Below the pieces are notes generated by a model, which saw only the letters and a program-made list of their open reading frames with translations, was not told where the DNA came from and did not search any database. Made by a program: the position numbers and the translations under genes. This document shows positions 1 through 7,143 of a stretch of DNA of 41,599 bases, one piece after another (position 1 is the stretch's first letter; each line of letters starts with the position of its first letter). The stretch is from Pseudomonadota bacterium (GTDB lineage: Bacteria; Pseudomonadota; Gammaproteobacteria; Steroidobacterales; Steroidobacteraceae): contig JAJZUT010000026.1 of the NCBI GenBank assembly GCA_021847105.1, positions 1-41,599 of the forward strand, read 5' to 3'.

Positions 1-137
1 AGATCGTCGATTGGTATATGGACAAGAAGATTCGCATCGACGAGCTGATCACGCACGTCATGCCGGTCGAGCGCATCAACGAGGCGTTCGACCTGATGCA
101 CCGCGGCGAGTCCATCCGCTCGGTGGTCACATTCTGA
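1..137 (+). CDS. frmA: S-(hydroxymethyl)glutathione dehydrogenase (class III alcohol dehydrogenase), C-terminal end
   Basis: Only the last 44 codons are present (reading frame from base 3); the rest lies upstream of the window. The end contains DELITHVMPVERINEAFDLM followed by HRGESIRSVV, the typical C-terminus of zinc-dependent class III alcohol dehydrogenases, where GES-IRSVV closes the NAD-binding half. The family oxidises S-hydroxymethylglutathione, formed from formaldehyde and glutathione, to S-formylglutathione in the cytoplasm. The gene directly downstream is gfa, whose product is assigned to the preceding condensation step, and a methanol dehydrogenase operon follows, so a formaldehyde-disposal role fits. 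A generic zinc alcohol dehydrogenase is the alternative, since the catalytic zinc site is outside the window. Confidence 0.8.
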   Translation, partial: IVDWYMDKKIRIDELITHVMPVERINEAFDLMHRGESIRSVVTF

Positions 138-178
138 ACGAATGCCTGTACTGAAGCTAAATCAAGAGGAAACACAAC

Positions 179-751
179 ATGGCTATTGCGATTCATCCGG
201 CGGTTGATCAGGGCGTCAAGCCGGGCAGAGCGGACTTCGCCGGCGGCACGCTCGTTTGCCGCTGCTCATCCGATCCGGTCAAGGTGCACATCGGTGCGAA
301 CGTGGCGTTCGATCACGTCTGCGGCTGCACCAAGTGCTGGAAGCCCAAGGGCGCGCTGTTCTCCCTGGTGGCGGTGGTGTCGCGCGACAAGCTCAGTGTC
401 GTGGCCAACGGGCACAAGCTGAAGGTGGTCGATGCGAGTGCGGTGATTCAGCGTTACGCCTGCACCGGTTGCGGCGTGCACCTGTACGGCCGGATCGAAA
501 ATAAGGATCACGCCTTCTACGGGTTCGATTTCGTGCACCCGGAACTGCTGCAGGAGCAGGGCTGGGCGGCGCCGGAATTCGCCGCATTCGTCTCCTCGAT
601 CATCGAGTCGGGCTTCCCGCCGGCACGGATGGGCGAGGTTCGCTCGCGCCTGAAAGAACTGAAGCTCGAGCCGTACGACTGCCTGTCCCCGGCACTGATG
701 GATGCCATCGCCACCCATACGGCCAAGCAGAAGGGAACGCTCGCTTCCTGA
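179..751 (+). CDS. gfa: S-(hydroxymethyl)glutathione synthase (glutathione-dependent formaldehyde-activating enzyme)
   Basis: 190 residues, the usual length for Gfa. The family binds zinc through conserved cysteines and is reported to speed condensation of formaldehyde with glutathione, supplying the dehydrogenase encoded just upstream. The cysteine set is visible: LVCRC near residues 26-29, the CGCTKCW cluster near 48-54 and ACTGCGVHLYGRIE near 94-107, as in the Gfa/CENP-V fold. The C-terminal half (FYGFDFVHPELL, then PPARMGEVRSRLKELKLEPYD) is specific to true Gfa enzymes rather than general CENP-V proteins. A purine-rich AAGAGGAAA precedes the ATG. It lies 41 bases after the dehydrogenase, very likely in one transcript, and a strong hairpin follows. 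No signal peptide; cytoplasmic. Confidence 0.92.
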   Translation: MAIAIHPAVDQGVKPGRADFAGGTLVCRCSSDPVKVHIGANVAFDHVCGCTKCWKPKGALFSLVAVVSRDKLSVVANGHKLKVVDASAVIQRYACTGCGVHLYGRIENKDHAFYGFDFVHPELLQEQGWAAPEFAAFVSSIIESGFPPARMGEVRSRLKELKLEPYDCLSPALMDAIATHTAKQKGTLAS

Positions 752-840
752 GTGTTCCGGATCGGCGCAGTGCACTGCGGTTCATTCGGCCACTCAGCGC
801 TGCCAATGACCGGGTCCGTGCGGCAGTCTAGATCCACCGT

Positions 841-879
841 GACGCCGGCCGCAGTCCCTCCGGGGACACGGCCGGCGTC
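841..879 (+). terminator. Long hairpin after gfa, probable terminator
   Basis: GACGCCGGCC (841-850) pairs perfectly with GGCCGGCGTC (870-879), and inside it GTCCC (854-858) pairs with GGGAC (863-867) around a TCCG loop. This gives a 15-base-pair interrupted stem about 90 bases after gfa. There is no clear T-run afterwards, so intrinsic termination is inferred from stem strength and position between the formaldehyde genes and the xox operon. Confidence 0.6.
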
Positions 880-1054
880 CCATTCCTGCCGATAGCCAGT
901 GACTCGCTTGCGGCTCGCACCTGTGCCGATGCCGCGTCAGAGTGTTCCCTCCCCCACTCCCTGGTTTCGGGGCGATTCGCCTACACCGGGGTACTCGGTT
1001 CGCGGTCTTGCCGTCGTGTGCATCCAGCCATCGCGGTTAGAGTGGCTCCGCGCT

Positions 1055-1068
1055 TGTTGCTTGCAACA
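1055..1068. promoter_or_regulatory. 14-base palindrome, candidate operator of the xox operon
   Basis: TGTTGCTTGCAACA consists of TGTTGC and GCAACA arms around a TT spacer and is perfectly symmetrical. It overlaps the -35 element of the putative promoter, a classical place for a regulator to bind. The binding protein is unknown; no xox-type regulator gene lies in the window. Confidence 0.35.
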
Positions 1069-1085
1069 CATTCATTTTATTGAAT
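1057..1085 (+). promoter_or_regulatory. Candidate sigma-70-like promoter for the xox operon
   Basis: TTGCTT (1057-1062), 17-base spacer, TTGAAT (1080-1085), in the only AT-rich stretch between gfa and xoxF. Matches to consensus are partial (4 of 6 each), so this is a placement by position and base composition, not proof. Confidence 0.3.
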
Positions 1086-1434
1086 TCTTTTCTCCCGTGA
1101 GAGATCGATCCGTCACCGGCGCGCCGGCCCGATGTTGGACTCGGTCCAGTGCGGCGCCGCAGGCGCTGTGCACGCAGCGTCGAGCTTCAGGTCCCGCAGG
1201 GGAGACACGACGTTCCATTGTTGGCACACTCGCAGCGCTTCAGGGGCGCCTGGGCACAAAGCGCATGTATTCATCCGACTATGCGTTGCAGGGCGGTGTC
1301 GGCGGGTGTATTCATAGCGTCCGGCAATGCAACCGGGCCAGACATGCGCCACAAACCATGTGCGCCCTGGATGGGGGGGGTGGAGCGCGGGGAATCGGCC
1401 GTATTTCCGAAAGACCAAGAATTTGGAGAGGAGT

Positions 1435-1527
1435 ATGAGCGATCAGTTCCAATCCTTAACCGTCAAGGCGACCGAGCTCGCCGGGGCGGCGGCGATCTCG
1501 AAGTTCTCAGTAAAGGGGGATATATGA
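1435..1527 (+). CDS. 30-residue leader peptide overlapping the xoxF start
   Basis: A short ORF (MSDQFQSLTVKATELAGAAA, then ISKFSVKGDI) is preceded by a strong ribosome site, GGAGAGGAG (1425-1433), better than that of xoxF. Its TGA overlaps the xoxF ATG as ATGA (1524-1527), so ribosomes finishing the peptide could restart on xoxF. It has no cysteine, no signal peptide and no transmembrane stretch. It does not match PqqA, which carries a conserved Glu-x-x-x-Tyr. I do not recognise it. It may be a translational-coupling leader, a regulatory peptide or an untranslated coincidence; the good ribosome site and exact overlap favour real translation. Confidence 0.55.
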   Translation: MSDQFQSLTVKATELAGAAAISKFSVKGDI

Positions 1528-3431
1528 AATTAGCGAAAAGGCGCTGGCTACTGGCGCCGGCAGTGATTCTCGTGGCAGCGGGCATGGCCTGCGGTGCGGC
1601 TCAAATTGCGCGAGCCGGAACCGATGCCCAGATTGAGAGCATGAGCGCAAACCCCAACCTCTGGCCTGCAATGGGTCAGAACTTTGCACTCGACCGGCAC
1701 AGCAATCTGTCGCAGATCAACACCGGTAACGTTGAGCACCTGGAGATGGCATGGGCCCAGTCGATGGGCACCCTGCGTGGCCAGGAAGGACAGCCGATCG
1801 TGGTCAATGTCGGCGGCAAGCCGATGATGTACTTCGTGAGCGGCTGGCCGAACATCGTCCAGGCGCTGGACCTGTCGCATCCGGATCATCCCGTCGAAGT
1901 CTGGAACTACGTGAAGAAGACCGGCCGCGATCTCTCGGCGGTGCCGCGCGCCTGCTGCGACACGGTCAATCGTGGTCTGAACTATGCCGATGGCAAAGTT
2001 CTCTTCAACACCCTGGATGGCTATCTGATCGCGCTCGATGCCCGCACCGGCAAGGTGGACTGGGAAGTCAAGCATGCCTGGCCGGACAAGGGCCAGACCG
2101 TGACCAACGCCCCGTTGATTGCCGACGGCAAAGTGATCGTCGGCTTCGGCGGCGATGAGTTCGCGGCCCGTGGCGAGATCAAAGCCTACGACCTGCAGAC
2201 CGGCAAGTTGCTCTGGAAATACTGGGACAACGGCACCGATCAGCAGGTGGGCTTCACGCCCGAGACCAACAAGTGGAATCCGCAGTATGGCACCTACGGC
2301 CATAAACTGGGGTTGACCTATCCCGGCGACGAGTGGAAGCGTGGCGGCGGCGCCGCGTGGGCGTGGTACAGCTACGACCCGCAGCTGAAGCTGTTCTACT
2401 ACGGCTCGGGCAACCCTGGCCTGTGGAGCCCCTCGTATCGGTGCGGCGCGGCCAAGATCACCCAAGAGGCCTGCAACGACGGCAAGTGGGACAACAAGTG
2501 GTCGATGACCATGTTCGCCCGCAGCGTCGTGACCGGCAAGGTCGTGTGGGCCATGCAGATGACCCCGTTCGATCAGTGGGACTATGACGGCGTCAACGAG
2601 CCGATCCTGGTCAACATGAAGATCGATGGCCGGATGCAGCGCACGCTCGTCCAGTTCGACCGCAACGGCTTCGCCTACGTGTGGAATCGCCGCACCGGCA
2701 CGCTGCTGGCGGCGCACAAGTTCGTGTACGTGAACTGGGCGGAAAAGGTCAATCTGCACACCGGCCGTCCGGTCAAGGTGTATGCGCACTCGCCGCTGTG
2801 GGTCAACAAGATGGCCCAGGCCTGCCCCTCGGCGATGGGTGGCAAGGACCAGCAGCCGGCCTCGGTCGATCCGGCCGATCCACAGGTGTTCTTCGTTCCG
2901 ACCAACAACTGGTGCATGCAGGATACGCCGCAGCCGCGTACCGACATTCAGCAGGGCCTGGTCTACGTCTTCGCCAACGTCTACATGTATGAGCACAAGC
3001 CGGGCGTTGCGGGCCGGCTGAAGGCCTTCAATGTGGTCACCGGCAAGACGCTGTGGAACATCCCGGACAAGTATCCGAACTGGAGTGGCACGCTCAACAC
3101 CAACGGTGGCGTGGTGTTCTACGGCGACCTCGGTGGGTACTTCCGCGCCGTCGATGCCAAGACCGGCAAGATCCTCTGGGAGCGCAAGCTCGGCTCGGGC
3201 ATCATCGGCAACCCAATCACCTGGTCGGTCGATGGACGCCAGTACGTGTCGGTCTTCGCCGGAATCGGCGGCTGGATCGGATTGCCCGTGACTGCGGGTC
3301 TCGATCTGAACGACAAGTACGGTGCCATCGGCGCCACGGCGATGGCCAAGGCAACGCACCTGAATATGATCCCGCAGGGTGGAACGCTGTACACGTTCCG
3401 CCTGCCGAAGCGGTTCGATTCGGGAATGTGA
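1524..3431 (+). CDS. xoxF: Lanthanide-dependent PQQ methanol dehydrogenase XoxF
   Basis: 635 residues with an N-terminal signal peptide (KRR then a hydrophobic core, cleaved near residue 32), so periplasmic. It is an eight-bladed PQQ quinoprotein that oxidises methanol or another primary alcohol and passes electrons to cytochrome c. The vicinal disulfide C144-C145 (RACCDTVNRG) is present. Metal ligands align with the characterised XoxF set: E212 (GGDEFAARG), N297 (GSGNPGLW), D353 and D355 in QWDYDGVNE. The second Asp of D-Y-D is the hallmark of lanthanide enzymes; calcium-type MxaF has Ala there. Between N297 and D353 is an insertion with two cysteines (SYRCGAAKITQEACND) that could form an extra disulfide. 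The ATG at 1524 was chosen for its signal peptide and AGGGGGA ribosome site, and is coupled to the leader ORF. Confidence 0.95.
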   Translation: MKLAKRRWLLAPAVILVAAGMACGAAQIARAGTDAQIESMSANPNLWPAMGQNFALDRHSNLSQINTGNVEHLEMAWAQSMGTLRGQEGQPIVVNVGGKPMMYFVSGWPNIVQALDLSHPDHPVEVWNYVKKTGRDLSAVPRACCDTVNRGLNYADGKVLFNTLDGYLIALDARTGKVDWEVKHAWPDKGQTVTNAPLIADGKVIVGFGGDEFAARGEIKAYDLQTGKLLWKYWDNGTDQQVGFTPETNKWNPQYGTYGHKLGLTYPGDEWKRGGGAAWAWYSYDPQLKLFYYGSGNPGLWSPSYRCGAAKITQEACNDGKWDNKWSMTMFARSVVTGKVVWAMQMTPFDQWDYDGVNEPILVNMKIDGRMQRTLVQFDRNGFAYVWNRRTGTLLAAHKFVYVNWAEKVNLHTGRPVKVYAHSPLWVNKMAQACPSAMGGKDQQPASVDPADPQVFFVPTNNWCMQDTPQPRTDIQQGLVYVFANVYMYEHKPGVAGRLKAFNVVTGKTLWNIPDKYPNWSGTLNTNGGVVFYGDLGGYFRAVDAKTGKILWERKLGSGIIGNPITWSVDGRQYVSVFAGIGGWIGLPVTAGLDLNDKYGAIGATAMAKATHLNMIPQGGTLYTFRLPKRFDSGM

Positions 3432-3447
3432 TAGTCTGAAAGCTGAG

Positions 3448-3481
3448 GCACCCCGCGGCAGCAGCCGCTGCCGCGGGGTGC
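3448..3481 (+). terminator. Perfect 15-bp hairpin between xoxF and xoxJ
   Basis: GCACCCCGCGGCAGC (3448-3462) and its exact complement (3467-3481) enclose a four-base AGCC loop, 16 bases after the xoxF stop. No T-run follows. It is likely a partial terminator or an mRNA-stabilising 3' structure that keeps xoxF expression above that of the downstream genes; this function is inferred. Confidence 0.6.
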
Positions 3482-3555
3482 TGTGTCTCCGCCCCCGGGG
3501 GAGCGCAGGGCGCACGGGGGCGAGAGCGGATGGATCGTCTTCGATAGGTAACGCG

Positions 3556-5334
3556 ATGTCAGAAATGCCGCGATTGGGCCGCTGGGTGATGCCGGTGGCC
3601 GCTCTAGTGCTGGCTGCCGTTCTCGTCTCACCCGCATTTGCTGACAACGCCGCCGATTCGGCGTACCGCTCCGGCCCCTGGGCCGGCAAAGATTTCAACC
3701 AACTCGACCGCGCGGAAAAAGACGCGGCCAAGCAGGCTGCGCTCAGCGCCCACTTCAGGGTCCTGCGCGTTTGTGCCGATCCCGGCAACATGCCGTTGTC
3801 CAACCACCACAAGCAGGGCTATGAGAACAAGATTCTCGATGTCCTCGCCAAGTCGATGGGCGCCCGGCTGCAGTATTACTGGCGCGCCTATACCGGCGAC
3901 ATCGTCGGCCAGGCGTTCGGCACCAGCAACGAGTGCGATCTGCTGATGGACATGCCGGTGCATGCATCGGGGGTCCTCACGACCATGCCGATCTATCGCA
4001 CCACGTACGTGCTCGTCTCGCGCACCGATGAGCATCTTGACATCAAGAGCCTGAGCGACCCGCGGTTGAAGAAGCTTCGCCTCGGCGTGTTTCAGATCTC
4101 CGCGCTGCGCCAGGCACTGCAGAACCACGGCGTCTACAAGGGCGTGCAGGTCTGGCCGGTGCGCAACGACACGGAGTGGAATCCGGCACATCAGCCCTGG
4201 AATCAGGTGCAGGAGGTGGCGGACGGTAAACTGGATGTGGTCGGGGCGTGGGGCCCGATGGCCGGCTGGCTGAAGACCCTGAAGGGCGAGCCGCTCACGC
4301 TGCAACCGACTAATCTGATGGATGATTCGGTGCCGATGGAGTTCAGTCTGGCCATCGGCGTGCCGCCGCGCGATGCGGTGCTGCACTACGCGCTCAACGA
4401 CGCGCTGAAGGCAAATCGCGCCGCGATCCAGCACATTCTCGAACAATATGGCGTGCCGCTCGTACAGTGCCCCAACTGTCTCATTGCGGGCACGCTGCCG
4501 GCGCACGGCAGCTACATGGTGGCGCACTCGCTGTCCGACGCGGGCGCCAAGCCGACGCACTGGACCGTCTCGCGCGCCCAGCTGAAGCGGTGGCTGGCGC
4601 AGGGCTCAAGCGTCAACAAGGAGCTGTATGATGCCGTCATCGCCAATGACGTGTCGCGTGCCGCCTACCTGATTGCCAAGGGCGCTGACGTCAATCAACT
4701 GACCAACCTCGGCAATTCACCGCTGATGACCGCCTCCCGCAACGGCTGCGTTCCGATGATCAAGCTGCTGGTTGCGCACGGTGCCAACGTCAATCTTCCC
4801 GACAGCGGCGGAGCGACGCCGCTGCAGGGCGCGGTGCTGCGCAACAGAGCGGACGCGATCCGCTTCCTGCTCGCGCATGGCGCGAATATCGCGCGGGCGG
4901 CTCCGCACGGCTTCACGCTGCTGACGATGGCGCTCGCGGATCAGCAGTACGATGCGGCATACGCTCTGATCAAGGCGGGCGTCGACGTGAACGCACCGGG
5001 CAGCAAGTATCGGCTGACGCCCTTGATGATCGTGGCGAGTGAGCGGCCGCCGTCAGCGGACAGCCGGGTGCGCCTGGTGCAGATTCACGGGCCGATGAGC
5101 GTCGCGCGCGCTCTGCTTGCCCACAAGGCACAGGTCAACGCCACCGATGCCCAGGGCGTGACTGCGCTGATGATCGCTGCGGCGCACGACAACTCGCCGA
5201 TGATCGGCCTGCTGATGCAGGCGGGCGCGAATCCGAACATGAAATCGGCGGCAGGTCAGACGGCGCATGACATTGCAGTCAGCGACGGCAATCTCGGCGC
5301 GCGGCGCATTCTCGATATGCTGGCCCACCCGTGA
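3556..5334 (+). CDS. xoxJ: XoxJ-like periplasmic binding protein fused to ankyrin repeats
   Basis: 592 residues, about twice the length of ordinary MxaJ/XoxJ. Residues 1-30 are a signal peptide (cut after SPAFA). Residues about 65-330 are the type-2 solute-binding fold of the quinoprotein-dehydrogenase-associated MxaJ/XoxJ family: VLRVCADPGNMPLSNHHKQG, YENKILDVLAKSMG, CDLLMDMPVHASGV and VLVSRTDEHL. XoxJ is thought to help maturation or activation of XoxF. A CPNC motif (C305, C308) lies just before a linker. From residue 356 to the end are about six ankyrin repeats (for example LYDAVIANDVSRAAYLIAKG and PLMTASRNGCVPMIKLLVAH), normally protein-binding surfaces. The same frame runs through without break, so this is a real fusion. 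It lies between xoxF and xoxG. ATG 3556 gives the signal peptide; the upstream frame extension has none. Confidence 0.88.
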   Translation: MSEMPRLGRWVMPVAALVLAAVLVSPAFADNAADSAYRSGPWAGKDFNQLDRAEKDAAKQAALSAHFRVLRVCADPGNMPLSNHHKQGYENKILDVLAKSMGARLQYYWRAYTGDIVGQAFGTSNECDLLMDMPVHASGVLTTMPIYRTTYVLVSRTDEHLDIKSLSDPRLKKLRLGVFQISALRQALQNHGVYKGVQVWPVRNDTEWNPAHQPWNQVQEVADGKLDVVGAWGPMAGWLKTLKGEPLTLQPTNLMDDSVPMEFSLAIGVPPRDAVLHYALNDALKANRAAIQHILEQYGVPLVQCPNCLIAGTLPAHGSYMVAHSLSDAGAKPTHWTVSRAQLKRWLAQGSSVNKELYDAVIANDVSRAAYLIAKGADVNQLTNLGNSPLMTASRNGCVPMIKLLVAHGANVNLPDSGGATPLQGAVLRNRADAIRFLLAHGANIARAAPHGFTLLTMALADQQYDAAYALIKAGVDVNAPGSKYRLTPLMIVASERPPSADSRVRLVQIHGPMSVARALLAHKAQVNATDAQGVTALMIAAAHDNSPMIGLLMQAGANPNMKSAAGQTAHDIAVSDGNLGARRILDMLAHP

Positions 5335-5384
5335 ACCAACGGTATGGGGCCTGGTCCAATTCAGTCAAGCAACCGGAGAAAATG

Positions 5385-5903
5385 ATGACGAAACGGTTCG
5401 GGGGTTTAGCCGCACTGGCTTTGGCATTCTTAGGAGCAGCGTGCTGGCTCGCCGCGCCTTCGATCGCTGCGACCGCAAAGATCTCCTTTGCGAAAGGATC
5501 TCCATACCTGAAGGAGCCGCCGCTGAAAATTGTGCCGATCGCGCCCAAGGGATCGCTGCACAATCCGTACAACGGCAATGCGAAGATGGCCAAGGAGGGG
5601 CACGAACTGTTCATGAGCTACGGCTGCAGTGGCTGTCACGGCGGTGGTGGCGGCGGTGGGATGTGCCCGCCACTGATCAACGGGGTGTGGATTTACGGCG
5701 GTAGCGATGACACGCTTTTCCGTCTCATCACCCTGGGCTCGGTCAAGCTGCATCAGGCCGGCTATCACCGCGAGGCGATCGAGAACGTCGTCGGACCGAT
5801 GCCCGAGATGGGCGTGGTGATCAAGCACGCGAGCGACGTCTGGAAGATCATTACCTGGATCCGCTCGGCGTATCAGGGGCCACCCGGCCACAAGTACCAC
5901 TGA
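5385..5903 (+). CDS. xoxG: c-type cytochrome XoxG, electron acceptor of XoxF
   Basis: 172 residues with a signal peptide (MTKRFGG, hydrophobic core, cut near APSIAA). One haem site, C81-S-G-C84-H85, is followed by a run of glycines (HGGGGGGGMCPP). PMPEMG near residues 144-149 likely supplies the Met axial ligand. The length, C-terminal IITWIRSAYQGPP and place right after xoxF-xoxJ identify XoxG, the periplasmic cytochrome that takes electrons from XoxF. The extra Cys next to the haem (GMCPP) is unusual for a monohaem cytochrome. GGAG (5375-5378) favours ATG 5385; the adjacent ATG at 5382 is equally in frame. Confidence 0.88.
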   Translation: MTKRFGGLAALALAFLGAACWLAAPSIAATAKISFAKGSPYLKEPPLKIVPIAPKGSLHNPYNGNAKMAKEGHELFMSYGCSGCHGGGGGGGMCPPLINGVWIYGGSDDTLFRLITLGSVKLHQAGYHREAIENVVGPMPEMGVVIKHASDVWKIITWIRSAYQGPPGHKYH

Positions 5904-5916
5904 GCGGCACTGCACC

Positions 5917-7143
5917 GTGCAGCGTGGTTTTCGCATGCTCGGGCTGCTCGCGCTGGTCGTTCTGACCAGCGCGAGCGTTGCCTGCCCGGTGCGCGCCGCA
6001 ACCGGCCGAGCGGGAGTCAGGACGTTTTCGATCGTCCTGCTGCGCAAGCGCTATCACTTCAACCCCGAGACTCTGCCGTCCCTGCTCGAAAGCCACCCGG
6101 CCAATCTGGGGGTCGCCGGGGCCGAGGAGGCGACATTCGAGCTCAATACCGCCGGAAAATTCATCGGCTGGGATTTCAAGCTCGATGTGGTGACCGTGCC
6201 CGATGGTGGCAACCTCGTGGCTGCGGCGCAGAAACTGCTCGCACACGGGCCGCGGGTCATCATCGCCGATCTGAAGGCGAACGACCTGCTGACGCTGGCG
6301 GATCTGCCGGCGGCCAAGCAGTCCGTCATCCTCGACATGCGCACGATCGACGACAGCCTGCGTCAGCAGGAGTGCCGGGCGAACGTCTTTCATCTGCTGC
6401 CGAGTCAGGCGATGCGCACCGATGCCCTGGCGCAGTATCTGGTGCTGAAGCGCTGGACTCGCTGGTTCATCATCCAGGGGCCGACACCGCAGGACGCCGT
6501 GTACGCCGCGGACATTCGTCGCTCGGCGATGCGCTACGGCGCGCACGTCGTGGCGCAAAAGATCTATAACTACAATCCGGGCTCGCGCCGCAGCGATACC
6601 GGCTATCAGCAGATTCAGACGCAGATGCCGCTCGCCACCGAGGTCAATGGCGATTACGACGTGATCTTCGTGGCGGATGAGACCGATCTGTTCGGCGACT
6701 ACCTGTCGTACAACACATTTGCCGCGCGTCCGGTGGTGGGGACGCAGGGGCTGGTGGCGACGGCCTGGTCCCCGGCCTACCAGGAATACGCGGCCCTGCA
6801 GATGCAGCAGCGGTTCGATCTGTTCGCCCACCGGCGCATGACCGAGCTCGACTACGGCGGCTGGCTGGCGGTGCGAATCGTCGGCAACGCGGTCATGCGC
6901 GGGAACATCACCTCGCCGATCCCGATGCGCAAGTACCTGCGCTCGAAGGACTTCCTCGTGCAGAGCTACAAAGGGCAGGGGCTGAACTTCCGCCGCTGGG
7001 ACCAGCAGCTGCGTCAACCGGTGCTCCTGATGACCCCGCTGATGACGGTTTCGATATCGCCGCAGCACGGCTTTCTGCATCCGGGATACACGACCGACAC
7101 CCTGGGCTTCGATAAGCCGGAGACCAAATGCAATCTGCACTGA
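5917..7143 (+). CDS. Periplasmic binding protein of the PQQ/lanthanide-associated ABC system (PedA1/LutA-like)
   Basis: 408 residues with a GTG start and a signal peptide (MQRGFRMLGLLALVVLTSAS, cut near VRAA); ATG 5935 is an alternative start. The fold is a type-1 periplasmic binding protein of the branched-chain amino acid/LivK kind (LLAHGPRVIIADLKANDLLT; AQYLVLKRWTRWFIIQGPTP; DYDVIFVADETDLFGDYL). This is the binding protein that accompanies PQQ alcohol dehydrogenases. Related clusters (pedA1A2BC in Pseudomonas putida, lut in Methylobacterium) have been linked to lanthanide uptake and sensing, so a lanthanide or lanthanide-ligand role is plausible. The ligand cannot be told from sequence. 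Its last 16 bases overlap the next gene, so the two are translationally coupled. Confidence 0.8.
   Translation: MQRGFRMLGLLALVVLTSASVACPVRAATGRAGVRTFSIVLLRKRYHFNPETLPSLLESHPANLGVAGAEEATFELNTAGKFIGWDFKLDVVTVPDGGNLVAAAQKLLAHGPRVIIADLKANDLLTLADLPAAKQSVILDMRTIDDSLRQQECRANVFHLLPSQAMRTDALAQYLVLKRWTRWFIIQGPTPQDAVYAADIRRSAMRYGAHVVAQKIYNYNPGSRRSDTGYQQIQTQMPLATEVNGDYDVIFVADETDLFGDYLSYNTFAARPVVGTQGLVATAWSPAYQEYAALQMQQRFDLFAHRRMTELDYGGWLAVRIVGNAVMRGNITSPIPMRKYLRSKDFLVQSYKGQGLNFRRWDQQLRQPVLLMTPLMTVSISPQHGFLHPGYTTDTLGFDKPETKCNLH

Larger units (their letters stand above)
880..1434 (+). promoter_or_regulatory. Non-coding control region upstream of the xox operon
   Basis: About 550 bases with no convincing gene. 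Open frames here are short, arginine/cysteine-rich and lack family features. The only AT-rich patch is about 1066-1095, where a promoter-like pair and a palindrome are found (separate entries). If transcription starts there, the leader RNA to the first ORF is about 340 bases. That leader has two copies of GTATTCAT (near 1267 and 1307) and an eight-G run near 1373-1380. No known riboswitch class was recognised. Confidence 0.5.

Noticed and set aside
1435..1527. The xoxF leader ORF as PqqA, the PQQ precursor peptide
   Set aside because: PqqA needs a Glu and a Tyr three residues apart; this peptide has no Tyr, and no other pqq gene is nearby.
1548..3812. 754-codon open frame antisense to xoxF
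   Set aside because: It mirrors xoxF codon by codon, is full of Arg/His/Ala without any family motif, and xoxF has complete conserved sites; it is a high-GC shadow.
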